DNA from: Bacteroides propionicigenes
GTDB lineage: Bacteria > Bacteroidota > Bacteroidia > Bacteroidales > Bacteroidaceae
Reading direction: 5' to 3'
Assembly: GCF_018390535.1 (NCBI RefSeq)
Contig: NZ_JAHBBW010000012.1
Span: 62,001-126,000 of the forward strand
Length of the DNA: 64,000 nucleotides
The notes under the pieces are model-generated. The model worked only from the letters and a program-made list of their open reading frames with translations, was not told the DNA's origin and ran no database searches. The position numbers and the translations under genes are program-made. Numbering within the stretch: the first letter of the stretch is position 1; each line of letters starts with the position of its first letter. Of the stretch, positions 8,968 to 16,652 are shown in pieces.

Positions 8968-10017
8968 ATGATAAAAGGTAAATTTTTACTGGCAGCAACT
9001 TTGGCTTTCTTCTTGGCTTCTTGTGGAGATGACGATGAGTCTCAGGACACCGGCGGGGCGGAAGTGAAATTCACTGCCGGATTCGTACCGATGCAGACCT
9101 CGGGCGCAAGCACCCGCTTGACGACCAATGATAACTGGGCAGGGCTTGCCGACCGTACCGTAGCGGTAGAGATAGACGGCGTGGTAAAACCCTATACCGT
9201 AGACGAACAGGGAAACCTGACTTCTCAAGACCCTTTCTACTGGGGTGATAAAACAGAACTGACCGTAAATGCTTGGTATCCCTATAATGAAGGCATTAAA
9301 CCGGAGATTCCTGTTGTGAAAGCCGACCAAAGCGGCAGTGGGTATTGGGAAAGCGATCATTTGGAAGTGGTGACGTTGAACGTGCCTTTCTCAACTTCCA
9401 TTATTTCTTTCCGTCACCGTAATACACAAATGGTATGTGATTTGAAGTCCACTCTGCCCAGTGTCAGTTATAACAATGTTACGGTTAAATACCTCAATCT
9501 GCAGAATGTGGAAGAGGGGACAACCGTACGTACCGGTAGTAAAGGCAAGGCTTTGATTGTGCCCCAAACCATTCCTGCCGGAACGGAATTTATGGAAATA
9601 ACCTTGCCGGATGAACGTTCTTATACGTACACGCTCGAAGAAGATATGTCTTTGGGACAAGGCGTTGCAAAAGGTGTGGAACTTGAGGTGTCAGAGGACG
9701 GAATCAAGGTGACTTTCAAAGATTTGTCTTCTTGGGATATGAGTGAAGATACTTTGGACGGCAACACCATAGAGAACAAACCGGATACAGATGCCGATAA
9801 CTCTTGGAATAGTGAAGGTGCTGACAGTATAGATGGTAGTACCATAGAGAATAAGCCGAACACAGATACCGATAATTCATGGGATAGTGAAGGAAAAGAT
9901 ACGATAGACGGCAGCGCAATTGAGAATAAGCCGAATACTCCTGATGACAGCGGCTCGTGGGATTCCGGTGCAGAATCATGGGAAGGCTCTGATAAAGTAC
10001 AATCAACCGAAATTTGA
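8968..10017 (+). CDS. Fimbrillin-like lipoprotein with C-terminal 25-residue tandem repeats
   Basis: 349 residues from the ATG at 8968, which gives a clean lipoprotein signal (MIKGKFLLAATLAFFLASC); the in-frame ATG at 8938 would add a non-signal stretch. Residues ~30-255 resemble the FimA/Mfa1-like fimbrillin fold of Bacteroidales: VKFTAGFVPMQTSGASTRL, a WGD.TELTVNAWYPYN block and a late beta-strand block. Residues 261 to ~340 are acidic tandem repeats of unit D(T/S)(L/I)DG-x-x-IENKPxT-x-x-DNSW-x-SEG. Fimbrillin-like proteins inside PULs are thought to act as surface glycan-binding or structural proteins; the role here is unknown. Confidence 0.7.
   Translation: MIKGKFLLAATLAFFLASCGDDDESQDTGGAEVKFTAGFVPMQTSGASTRLTTNDNWAGLADRTVAVEIDGVVKPYTVDEQGNLTSQDPFYWGDKTELTVNAWYPYNEGIKPEIPVVKADQSGSGYWESDHLEVVTLNVPFSTSIISFRHRNTQMVCDLKSTLPSVSYNNVTVKYLNLQNVEEGTTVRTGSKGKALIVPQTIPAGTEFMEITLPDERSYTYTLEEDMSLGQGVAKGVELEVSEDGIKVTFKDLSSWDMSEDTLDGNTIENKPDTDADNSWNSEGADSIDGSTIENKPNTDTDNSWDSEGKDTIDGSAIENKPNTPDDSGSWDSGAESWEGSDKVQSTEI
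9748..9984 (+). repeat. Three tandem 75-nt coding repeats in the fimbrillin-like gene
   Basis: Units start at 9748, 9823 and 9898, exactly 75 nt (25 codons) apart. The third is slightly diverged near its end. The shared core IENKP recurs at the same place in each unit, and a partial unit (SSWDMSE) precedes the first. The repeats encode an acidic, Asp/Asn/Ser/Trp-rich C-terminal tail. Confidence 0.85.
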
Positions 10018-10044
10018 ATGGAATAATAATAACAATTAAAGAAT

Positions 10045-11781
10045 ATGAATATGAAAAACATTTTCAAATTATCAGCAATGATGTTGGCGGCAGCTTTTGT
10101 AGCTGGTTGCAGCCAAAACGATGAATTGGATGTGACACCGGTGGAAAATGAAGGACAACTCACTATCCATGCAACAGCTTCAGATTTTGTATCATCCGAT
10201 GCAACAGATACCCGTATAGCCAATGACGGTGCAAATACCGCTTTTGAGGCAGGAGATGAGATTGGTGTTTTTGCCATTCGTTCTACGGACAATAAATTGA
10301 TGTACCAAAATATGCCACTGGAATACCTGAATGCAGAATCAGGATGGACAGGCAATGAGAATAAAATTTATTATTATAAGAATACTGCATATGTAGCTTA
10401 TTCTCCTTATGATGACAAACTGAACATTACCGATGCAACCGGTATAGAAGATTTACAGGCTAAAATAGAAACCTACTTTACCGAAAAACTGGATGCGGCA
10501 GGAAATGACCAGTCCATTGCTTATCCTTCTCTTGACTTGATGATGGCATCGGCAGAACCGGCAGATATAGAGGGCTCAAACGACAAGTCGCTTTCTTTCA
10601 ATTTTAAACACCGCTTTGCGCTAATAGAGATTGCAGTACCTGTAAAAGCATATTTGGATGTAACCAAGAATTTTACCTATGCAGAGCCCTTTTCTAAAAC
10701 TTTTACTTTGAATGGCTCTGAACCTGTGAATGAGATTAAATTGTACCCTCTTTCCTTACAAACAAGCGGAGAGGCGGGTGATGCTAATGCTAAGGCCTAT
10801 AATCTGTTCCGCTTTCTTGTAAAACCGGACACTCAATATACTTTATCAGGAGAGTTAGAATATGCAACACCTATTACACTGAACGATAAGACCGTGAATC
10901 TGCCGGTTGGTAAATATATGAAGTACACAATCAATGCAACGAATGCTGTGAGTTCTTATACTAAACGTGATATTGCGGTAGGTGATTATTATTATGCAGA
11001 TGGAAGTATCTATCCGGGTACTAATGATAAGATTATTACTAATGGTTGCGTGGGAATAATTTTTGCAACTAACAATGTATCTGTAAATAATGGAATAGAG
11101 GGGTCAAAGACCTACACTCATGGAAAGGTATTGGCTTTGGTAAATTATCATGCAGATGGTGAGCCGGCAACAAGTGGAGCTAGTACAAGCAGTTATTACA
11201 ATTATTGGGGCACTCATACAGCCGGTGACGATGTAATAACTTCAGCTTCTAATACAGAAGAAAGTTATGCTTCTTTTTCGGGAAGACTTGATGGTTATGC
11301 AAAAACTACGGCTTTTGCTTCTTCAGTAGATGCAGTTCAGAAAGTACTGAATTTTGGTAAGGAAATTAATACGAAGTATGTAGCTCCTATCAGTTCTACA
11401 GGATGGTATATGCCGAGTATAGGTGAATTGATTGAAGTATTTAATGCTTTTGCGGTAACAAGCAACGGTGAAGGAACCTATTCATTGAGTGCTAGTGATT
11501 TTGCGAATAACAGTGCTAATACGACTAATAAGTCAGCTACCTTGCTAAATCTACGAAATAAGTTAGTTGCGGCAGGTGGTGAATTTTTACAAGAGTTTCC
11601 TGAAGATCCAACGAATTCGTCTTCATCAAATTATACAGACCGTTGGTGGTCTATAACAGAAGTTAGTAATGCAAAAACATGGGCAATAGAATTGAAAACA
11701 AATGGACAGGTGAAGGTGCTGGAGAGAGATAAAACAGGTAGCAATAAACATGCATCGATACGTCCTATCTTAGCTTTCTGA
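10045..11781 (+). CDS. Fimbrillin-like lipoprotein with C-terminal DUF1566-type domain
   Basis: 578 residues (or 576 from the second ATG at 10051). The signal ends in lipobox FVAGC. The N-terminal ~290 residues look like a fimbrillin/Mfa1-like domain (LTIHATASDF, ADEIGVFAIR-like segment GDEIGVFAIR, SLSFNFKHRFALIEIAVPV). The C-terminal ~250 residues end with GWYMPSIGELIEVFNAF, RWWSITEVSNAKTWAIEL and HASIRPILAF, typical of the DUF1566/Lcl C-terminal domain. It follows the other fimbrillin-like gene by 27 bp and is the last gene of the first transcription block. It is probably a surface-exposed binding protein; no ligand can be inferred. Confidence 0.7.
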   Translation: MNMKNIFKLSAMMLAAAFVAGCSQNDELDVTPVENEGQLTIHATASDFVSSDATDTRIANDGANTAFEAGDEIGVFAIRSTDNKLMYQNMPLEYLNAESGWTGNENKIYYYKNTAYVAYSPYDDKLNITDATGIEDLQAKIETYFTEKLDAAGNDQSIAYPSLDLMMASAEPADIEGSNDKSLSFNFKHRFALIEIAVPVKAYLDVTKNFTYAEPFSKTFTLNGSEPVNEIKLYPLSLQTSGEAGDANAKAYNLFRFLVKPDTQYTLSGELEYATPITLNDKTVNLPVGKYMKYTINATNAVSSYTKRDIAVGDYYYADGSIYPGTNDKIITNGCVGIIFATNNVSVNNGIEGSKTYTHGKVLALVNYHADGEPATSGASTSSYYNYWGTHTAGDDVITSASNTEESYASFSGRLDGYAKTTAFASSVDAVQKVLNFGKEINTKYVAPISSTGWYMPSIGELIEVFNAFAVTSNGEGTYSLSASDFANNSANTTNKSATLLNLRNKLVAAGGEFLQEFPEDPTNSSSSNYTDRWWSITEVSNAKTWAIELKTNGQVKVLERDKTGSNKHASIRPILAF

Positions 11782-11898
11782 CATCCTCTATTTACTGTTA
11801 AATCATAAAAAAACAGTTCTTAATAGGTATTCAGAATACTATCCTTTTCTAAAGATAATGGACTATATTCCATTGTCACTTATTGATTTTCAAGTGGT

Positions 11899-12082
11899 TG
11901 TGTCAAAATGTAAAAGTCCTATCATTAGCTTCGCTCAAAACATCTTTTGATTTTTACGCTAAGGTATAGTCTGTCATTCTGAACGTAGTGAAGAATCTCT
12001 TCTCTGCATACATAAGAGAGGAGATTCTTCGTCGCAAGCTCCTCTGAATGACAGACTGATAGGACTTTTACATTTTGACACA
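11899..12082. repeat. MITE-like palindromic element with perfect 26-bp terminal inverted repeats
   Basis: The arm at 11899-11924 (TGTGTCAAAATG... to ...CCTATCA) is the exact reverse complement of 12057-12082. Further inside, AGTCTGTCATTC (from 11969) pairs with GAATGACAGACT (to 12056), and GAAGAATCTC pairs with GAGATTCTTC. The whole 184 bp can fold on itself. It carries no gene, so if mobile it would depend on a transposase elsewhere. No clear target-site duplication is visible. The inner CATTCTGAACG...GAAGAATCTC motif resembles a repeat I recall from many bacterial genomes. Confidence 0.7.
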
Positions 12083-12187
12083 TTCACCTCTTTTTCTTGT
12101 CCTCATGTTAGCAATATACACATTGTTTAACCCTTTTATTACAAGACTGTTTTATAACTTTTCTGTCATCACTTATCATAAATTGCA

Positions 12188-12216
12188 CTCTATCCCTTTG
12201 TAGAAAGGGGATAGAG
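12188..12216. other. Stem-loop in the intergenic region
   Basis: CTCTATCCCTTT pairs with AAAGGGGATAGAG across a 4-nt loop, with one extra G. Outer dyads (GTCATCACT near 12165, AGTGATGAC at 12219-12227) suggest a larger folded structure. There is no T-run on either side, so it is not a standard terminator. Function unknown. Confidence 0.4.
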
Positions 12217-12543
12217 CGAGTGATGACAATTGCAATGGCAGTGATGATAACTAATTTGTCGTCACTGTTTTTTGTGGTCTATTCCCCGATTTTATAAGGT
12301 AATATATTTATAATCAGCATAAAAATCTTTTGTGGAGAGTCGTGTTAATAGCGGTTAAAACACAACCTTTTCTTTATCATAACTGCAAATATAGATAGTG
12401 TACACGCATTTTCTTGTCATGCAATAGGCGGATTGAAGCGGTTTTCTCAGGCAAACAAGGAGAAAGGCTTCTTGCTTTACGCCGTTATTCCTTGTTGTTT
12501 TTGTGATTTTGGCAGAAGCATAATGTAGTAAACCTACGTGTAT

Positions 12544-12640
12544 AACTTCGTCCCGCAACTGCGGGCTCTACGGTTGCCATATGGAAACCCGACAGCCCCC
12601 AATTGGCAACCGTAGAGCCCCCAATTGGAAAACGAAGTTT
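12544..12640. repeat. Nested inverted and direct repeats
   Basis: GGGCTCTACGGTTGCCA at 12563-12579 is exactly inverted at 12604-12620. AACTTCGT at 12544-12551 is inverted as ACGAAGTT at 12632-12639, enclosing the first pair. AGCCCCCAATTGG occurs twice, at 12594-12606 and 12616-12628. The structure suggests a remnant of a small repeated element. No gene is inside. Confidence 0.6.
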
Positions 12641-12844
12641 TCTTTGGTGTTTTATCTTGTTTTTACACGTTTGTTGCGAGATTATGCACCATACATTTGC
12701 GATAAAAGAACCGTAAAAAGGTTACCTCAGCTCACTCCATTAGGAACTCCCGCACTGAATAATGCTTGATGCTTTCGGCAGTTTGTTCACTGTCTATTCT
12801 TAGAGCGATATTTTTAGGGAACTTCATATACTGAAAGTTTTAAT

Positions 12845-12965
12845 TATACTTCAAACTTTCCTGTTCTATCCCGGACGTTTTAGTCATACTTTAAACTTTT
12901 CTTCCGCTTTTTGCTGCAAACTTATGAGTGCATTAGGTATTTTCATACTTTCATTCGTATCTTTA
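12845..12965 (+). promoter_or_regulatory. Direct repeats and weak promoter before the arabinofuranosidase block
   Basis: Related motifs TATACTTCAAACTTTC (12845-12860), CATACTTTAAACTTTTC (12885-12901) and CATACTTTCATTCG (12944-12957) recur about 40-60 bp apart. TATCTTTA at 12958-12965 matches the -7 consensus at 7 of 8 positions, 19 nt before the ATG at 12985. The repeats could be activator sites for the glycosidase transcript. This is a low-certainty reading. Confidence 0.35.
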
Positions 12966-12984
12966 TTAAAAATACCAAGAATAT

Positions 12985-14907
12985 ATGAAGTATAAGTCTA
13001 TTGTTATAGCTTTATGTCTGGGGTTGTCGGGTACGCTGTCTGCACAATCTGTTTATCCCGGTTTGCATACGGATAAGATGAAGCTGAATACATCGGTTCG
13101 GGTAGGAGCTGAAGGTTTTGATTTGCAGGATGTGCGTTTGTTGCCGAGCCGCTTCCGGGATAATATGTTGCGTGATTCGGTTTGGATGACGTCGATAGAC
13201 GTGAACCGCTTGCTGCATAGCTTCCGCACGAATGCCGGTATATGGGCAGGACGTGAAGGAGGATATATGACCGTGAAGAAATATGGCGGTTGGGAATCGC
13301 TGGATTGCGAGCTGCGCGGACATACTACGGGGCATCTGCTCTCGGCATACGGACTGATGTATGCCGCTACGGGCAGCGAAATCTTCAAACTAAAAGGCGA
13401 TAGCATCGTGACGGAACTGGGGAAAGTACAGGAGGCGCTGGGAAACGGTTATCTAAGTGCGTTTCCCGAAGAACTGATAAACCGTAATATCAAGGGACAG
13501 TCCGTTTGGGCTCCGTGGTACACGCTGCACAAGCTGTTTTCCGGTTTGATAGACCAATATCTGTATGCGGATAATGCGCAGGCCTTGGCGATTGTGACGA
13601 GAATGGGCGACTGGGCATACAACAAACTGCAATCGTTGAACGAAGAAACACGTAGGAGGATGATACGCAATGAGTTTGGCGGCATCAACGAATCGTTCTA
13701 TAATTTGTATGCCGTTACCGGTGACGAACGTTACCGCCGGCTGGCACACTTCTTCTATCATAATGATGTGATAGACCCTTTGAAAGAACAAAAGGATGAT
13801 TTGGGTACGAAGCATACAAATACGTTCATACCGAAAGTACTGGCGGAAGCCCGTAACTATGAGCTGACGGGAGATGAGGACAGCAAGGCGTTGAGTGGGT
13901 TCTTCTGGCGCACAATGACGGAACATCATACATTTGCGCCCGGATGCAGTAGCCAGAAGGAGCATTTTTTCGATACAAAGCGCTTCTCGAACTTCTTGAA
14001 TGGCTATACGGGTGAGACCTGCTGTACCTATAATATGCTGAAACTAAGCCGGCATCTGTTTTGCTGGCAACCGGATGCGGGCATAGCCGATTATTACGAG
14101 AGAGCTTTGTATAATCATATCTTGGGACAGCAAGACCCGCAGACCGGTATGGTTTGTTACTTCCTGCCCTTGCTGTCGGGGGCGCATAAGGTGTATAGCA
14201 CAAAGGAGAATTCCTTTTGGTGCTGTGTGGGAAGCGGCTTCGAGAATCATGCCAAGTATGGAGAAGGCATTTACTACCGCAGCAAAGAGGGTATTTATGT
14301 AAACCTGTTTATTCCTTCCGTGGTCCGTTGGAAGGAAAAAGGAATAACCCTGAGACAGGAAACGGCTTTTCCCGAAGAGGAAACAACTGTAATGACTGTT
14401 GAGGCCGACCGTCCGGTGCAGACCACCGTATATTTGCGCTATCCGTCATGGAGCGGAAAGGTGGCGGTGCGTGTCAACGGAAAGAAAATACAGGTGAGAC
14501 AGGCTCCCGGTTCTTATATCGCTTTAACCCGTCTGTGGAGGGATGGCGACCGCATAGAGGCCGTTTATCCGATGCAAGTGCAACTGGAAACCACTCCGGA
14601 TAGCCCTCAAAAGGGTGCGTTGCTCTACGGACCGCTGGTGTTGGCGGGAGAGCGGGGTACGGAAGGTATGCAGTCTCCGGCGCCTTTCTCCGACCCCCGG
14701 CTTTACAATGATTATTATACCTATGATTACCATATTCCGGCAGACCTGAAAACAACGCTCCTGATAGACTGCAAACATCCGGAACGTGCGCTGCAACGGG
14801 TTGGAAAGGAACTGAAGTTCACTACGCAACAAGGTGATGTGCTCCGCCCCTTGTACGATGTGCATCATCAGAGATATGTGGTATATTGGGATTTAAAGAA
14901 TAAGTAG
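12985..14907 (+). CDS. DUF1680 beta-L-arabinofuranosidase (GH127/GH146 type)
   Basis: A 640-residue secreted protein (signal cut near LSA-QS) of the DUF1680 clan, whose studied members remove beta-L-arabinofuranose using a cysteine nucleophile held by zinc. The conserved pieces are all visible: GWESLDCELRGHTTGHLLSA near residue 110, GETCCTYNMLKLSR with Glu344 and Cys346, and SFWCCVGSGFENHAKYGEGIYY with Cys413-Cys414. These correspond to the Glu/Cys/Cys-Cys metal and nucleophile set of HypBA1. Overall layout seems closer to GH146 than to HypBA1, but the family number is not certain. It starts a compact block of glycosidase genes, with the next gene 12 bp away. Confidence 0.85.
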   Translation: MKYKSIVIALCLGLSGTLSAQSVYPGLHTDKMKLNTSVRVGAEGFDLQDVRLLPSRFRDNMLRDSVWMTSIDVNRLLHSFRTNAGIWAGREGGYMTVKKYGGWESLDCELRGHTTGHLLSAYGLMYAATGSEIFKLKGDSIVTELGKVQEALGNGYLSAFPEELINRNIKGQSVWAPWYTLHKLFSGLIDQYLYADNAQALAIVTRMGDWAYNKLQSLNEETRRRMIRNEFGGINESFYNLYAVTGDERYRRLAHFFYHNDVIDPLKEQKDDLGTKHTNTFIPKVLAEARNYELTGDEDSKALSGFFWRTMTEHHTFAPGCSSQKEHFFDTKRFSNFLNGYTGETCCTYNMLKLSRHLFCWQPDAGIADYYERALYNHILGQQDPQTGMVCYFLPLLSGAHKVYSTKENSFWCCVGSGFENHAKYGEGIYYRSKEGIYVNLFIPSVVRWKEKGITLRQETAFPEEETTVMTVEADRPVQTTVYLRYPSWSGKVAVRVNGKKIQVRQAPGSYIALTRLWRDGDRIEAVYPMQVQLETTPDSPQKGALLYGPLVLAGERGTEGMQSPAPFSDPRLYNDYYTYDYHIPADLKTTLLIDCKHPERALQRVGKELKFTTQQGDVLRPLYDVHHQRYVVYWDLKNK

Positions 14908-14919
14908 GCATTTAATCGT

Positions 14920-16581
14920 ATGAAATATCTGTCTTTTTGCTTTTTCCTCTTCGTCCTCCTCTTTGGGGGAAGGACAGCCGGCATGGCTGCCGAATGGCAA
15001 TGGTCGGTGCGGATTCCTTCGATGACTTCGCAGGAAACCGGAGCGCATCCGCAGGCTTTTCTGTGGATACCCGATGATTGCAAACGGGTGAAGGCCGTAG
15101 TGGTGGGACAGCATAATATGTGTGAAGAGACTTTGTTTGAGAATCCGGTGTTTCGTAAACGGATGCAGGAAGCGGGTATTGCATTGGTATGGATTACGCC
15201 CATTCTTGATTTCCCGTGGGATGTAAAGACGGGATGTAACAATGCGCTGCTCGCAGCTTTGGACAATTTGGCGGAGACGAGCGGCTACAATGAGCTGGAA
15301 GTTGTGCCTGTTGTGCCTTTGGGGCACTCTGCAATGGCTACTTTCCCGTGGAACTTTGCTGCATGGAACCCGGAACGTACGTTGGCGGTAATCTCCTATC
15401 ATGGTGATGCTCCGCGCACTAACCTGACCGGTTATGGCGGTGCGAACTTGGAATGGGGACGTACACGCCACATCGACGGCATCCCCGGTCTGATGGTGGA
15501 AGGAGAGTACGAGTGGTGGGAAGCGCGCGTCAATCCGGCTTTGGCTTTTCGTATGATGTATCCCGAAAGCTGCATCTCCTTTCTTTGCGATGCCGGGCGG
15601 GGGCACTTTGATGTGGCAGACCGTACGGCGGATTATATCGGCCTTTTCTTGCAAAAAGCCGTGGAGTACAGGTTGCCGGAGAGTGTGGATTGGAATAAAC
15701 CGGTCGCTCTGAAGAAACTGGACCCTCGCAACGGCTGGCTTGCCGAACGTTGGCGTACGGGTGCGGAAGAACCGCAGGGAGAGGTACGTACGGCACGCCT
15801 TGCGAAACAACCCCGTCGTGCCAAGCCGGCTCCTTACGGACAATACAAAGGAGACCGCCATGACGCCTTCTGGTATTTCGACCGCGAAATGGCGGAACTG
15901 ACTGAAGAGTTCTACCGCCAAGAGCGTGACTTGCTGCCGCAATACGTCAGCTTTATGCAGGAGGGACAACTCGTTCCTTATAATCCGAAATCGCATATCA
16001 CCCTTTCTGCACGTTTCCTGCCCGAACCGGACGGCGTGACGTTTCATCTGAAAGCGGTATATACCGATAGCCTGCGCAATGCTTTGGCGGACAAACATTC
16101 GGTTGCCGTGCCGCGTATCGAACGTATCTGCGGCCCGGTGAAGCAGATAAACGATACGACTTTTGTCCTCGACTTCTACCGTATGGGTACAAACAATAAA
16201 AAGCGTACTCCGGGCATTACGCTTGTGGCAAGTGCCGGAGGCGACCGCTTCTACAAAGAGTGCGTGCAGGAGCTGAGTTTCAATATCCCTTATCCGCTGA
16301 CCGGGGGGCGCAGGCAGTGTATTCTATTTCCCGGTATTGCGGATGTGAAAGACGGAACAGAATCCATTATGCTCAATGCGACGTCCGACTGCGGTCTGCC
16401 CGTCTATTATTATGTAAAAGAGGGACCGGCGGAAATAGAGGGAGGCAAAGTAGTGTTTACCAAGATACCTCCCCGCAGCAAATACCCGCTTAAAGTAACG
16501 GTAGTGGCATGGCAATACGGTATTATGGGAAAGGTGCAGACGGCAGAGCCGGTAGAGCGCACTTTCTTTATTGAGAAATGA
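14920..16581 (+). CDS. Secreted alpha/beta-hydrolase-fold protein, possible carbohydrate esterase
   Basis: 553 residues with a signal peptide (MKYLSFCFFLFVLLFGG, cut near MAA-E). The first ~240 residues read as an alpha/beta hydrolase: VKAVVVGQHN beta-strand, nucleophile elbow GHSAMA with Ser137, and a late GRGHFDVAD with His229 as likely catalytic histidine. The remaining ~310 residues include beta-rich segments ending VTVVAWQYG, PVERTFFIEK and are unassigned. It could remove acetyl or other acyl groups from the glycan before glycosidases act. I do not recognise the specific family, so the substrate is unknown. Its place between arabinosidase and alpha-glycosidase genes supports a role in the same pathway. 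Confidence 0.6.
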   Translation: MKYLSFCFFLFVLLFGGRTAGMAAEWQWSVRIPSMTSQETGAHPQAFLWIPDDCKRVKAVVVGQHNMCEETLFENPVFRKRMQEAGIALVWITPILDFPWDVKTGCNNALLAALDNLAETSGYNELEVVPVVPLGHSAMATFPWNFAAWNPERTLAVISYHGDAPRTNLTGYGGANLEWGRTRHIDGIPGLMVEGEYEWWEARVNPALAFRMMYPESCISFLCDAGRGHFDVADRTADYIGLFLQKAVEYRLPESVDWNKPVALKKLDPRNGWLAERWRTGAEEPQGEVRTARLAKQPRRAKPAPYGQYKGDRHDAFWYFDREMAELTEEFYRQERDLLPQYVSFMQEGQLVPYNPKSHITLSARFLPEPDGVTFHLKAVYTDSLRNALADKHSVAVPRIERICGPVKQINDTTFVLDFYRMGTNNKKRTPGITLVASAGGDRFYKECVQELSFNIPYPLTGGRRQCILFPGIADVKDGTESIMLNATSDCGLPVYYYVKEGPAEIEGGKVVFTKIPPRSKYPLKVTVVAWQYGIMGKVQTAEPVERTFFIEK

Positions 16582-16652
16582 ACTATTAAATGGATGACAG
16601 GGACTCTTGACATAAATAAAAATCAAACTTACTTAAAGATATGCTTGCAGTG

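Larger units (their letters stand above)
11782..12984. other. 1.2 kb gene-free intergenic region rich in inverted repeats
   Basis: No convincing gene is seen. The stretch holds a 184-bp palindromic element (11899-12082), a hairpin at 12188-12216 inside a wider dyad region (about 12160-12260), a nested inverted and direct repeat block (12544-12640), and short direct repeats before the next gene (12845-12957). It separates the susCD/lyase/fimbrillin block from the glycosidase block, so the two blocks are probably separate transcripts. Confidence 0.7.

Noticed and set aside
9748..9984. CRISPR-like array
   Set aside because: The repeats are contiguous, in frame and protein-coding, with no spacers.
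12355..12769. Two short frames (12355-12558 minus, 12581-12769 plus) in the intergenic region
   Set aside because: Both cover or adjoin repeat structure, have no recognisable motif, no promoter and irregular composition.
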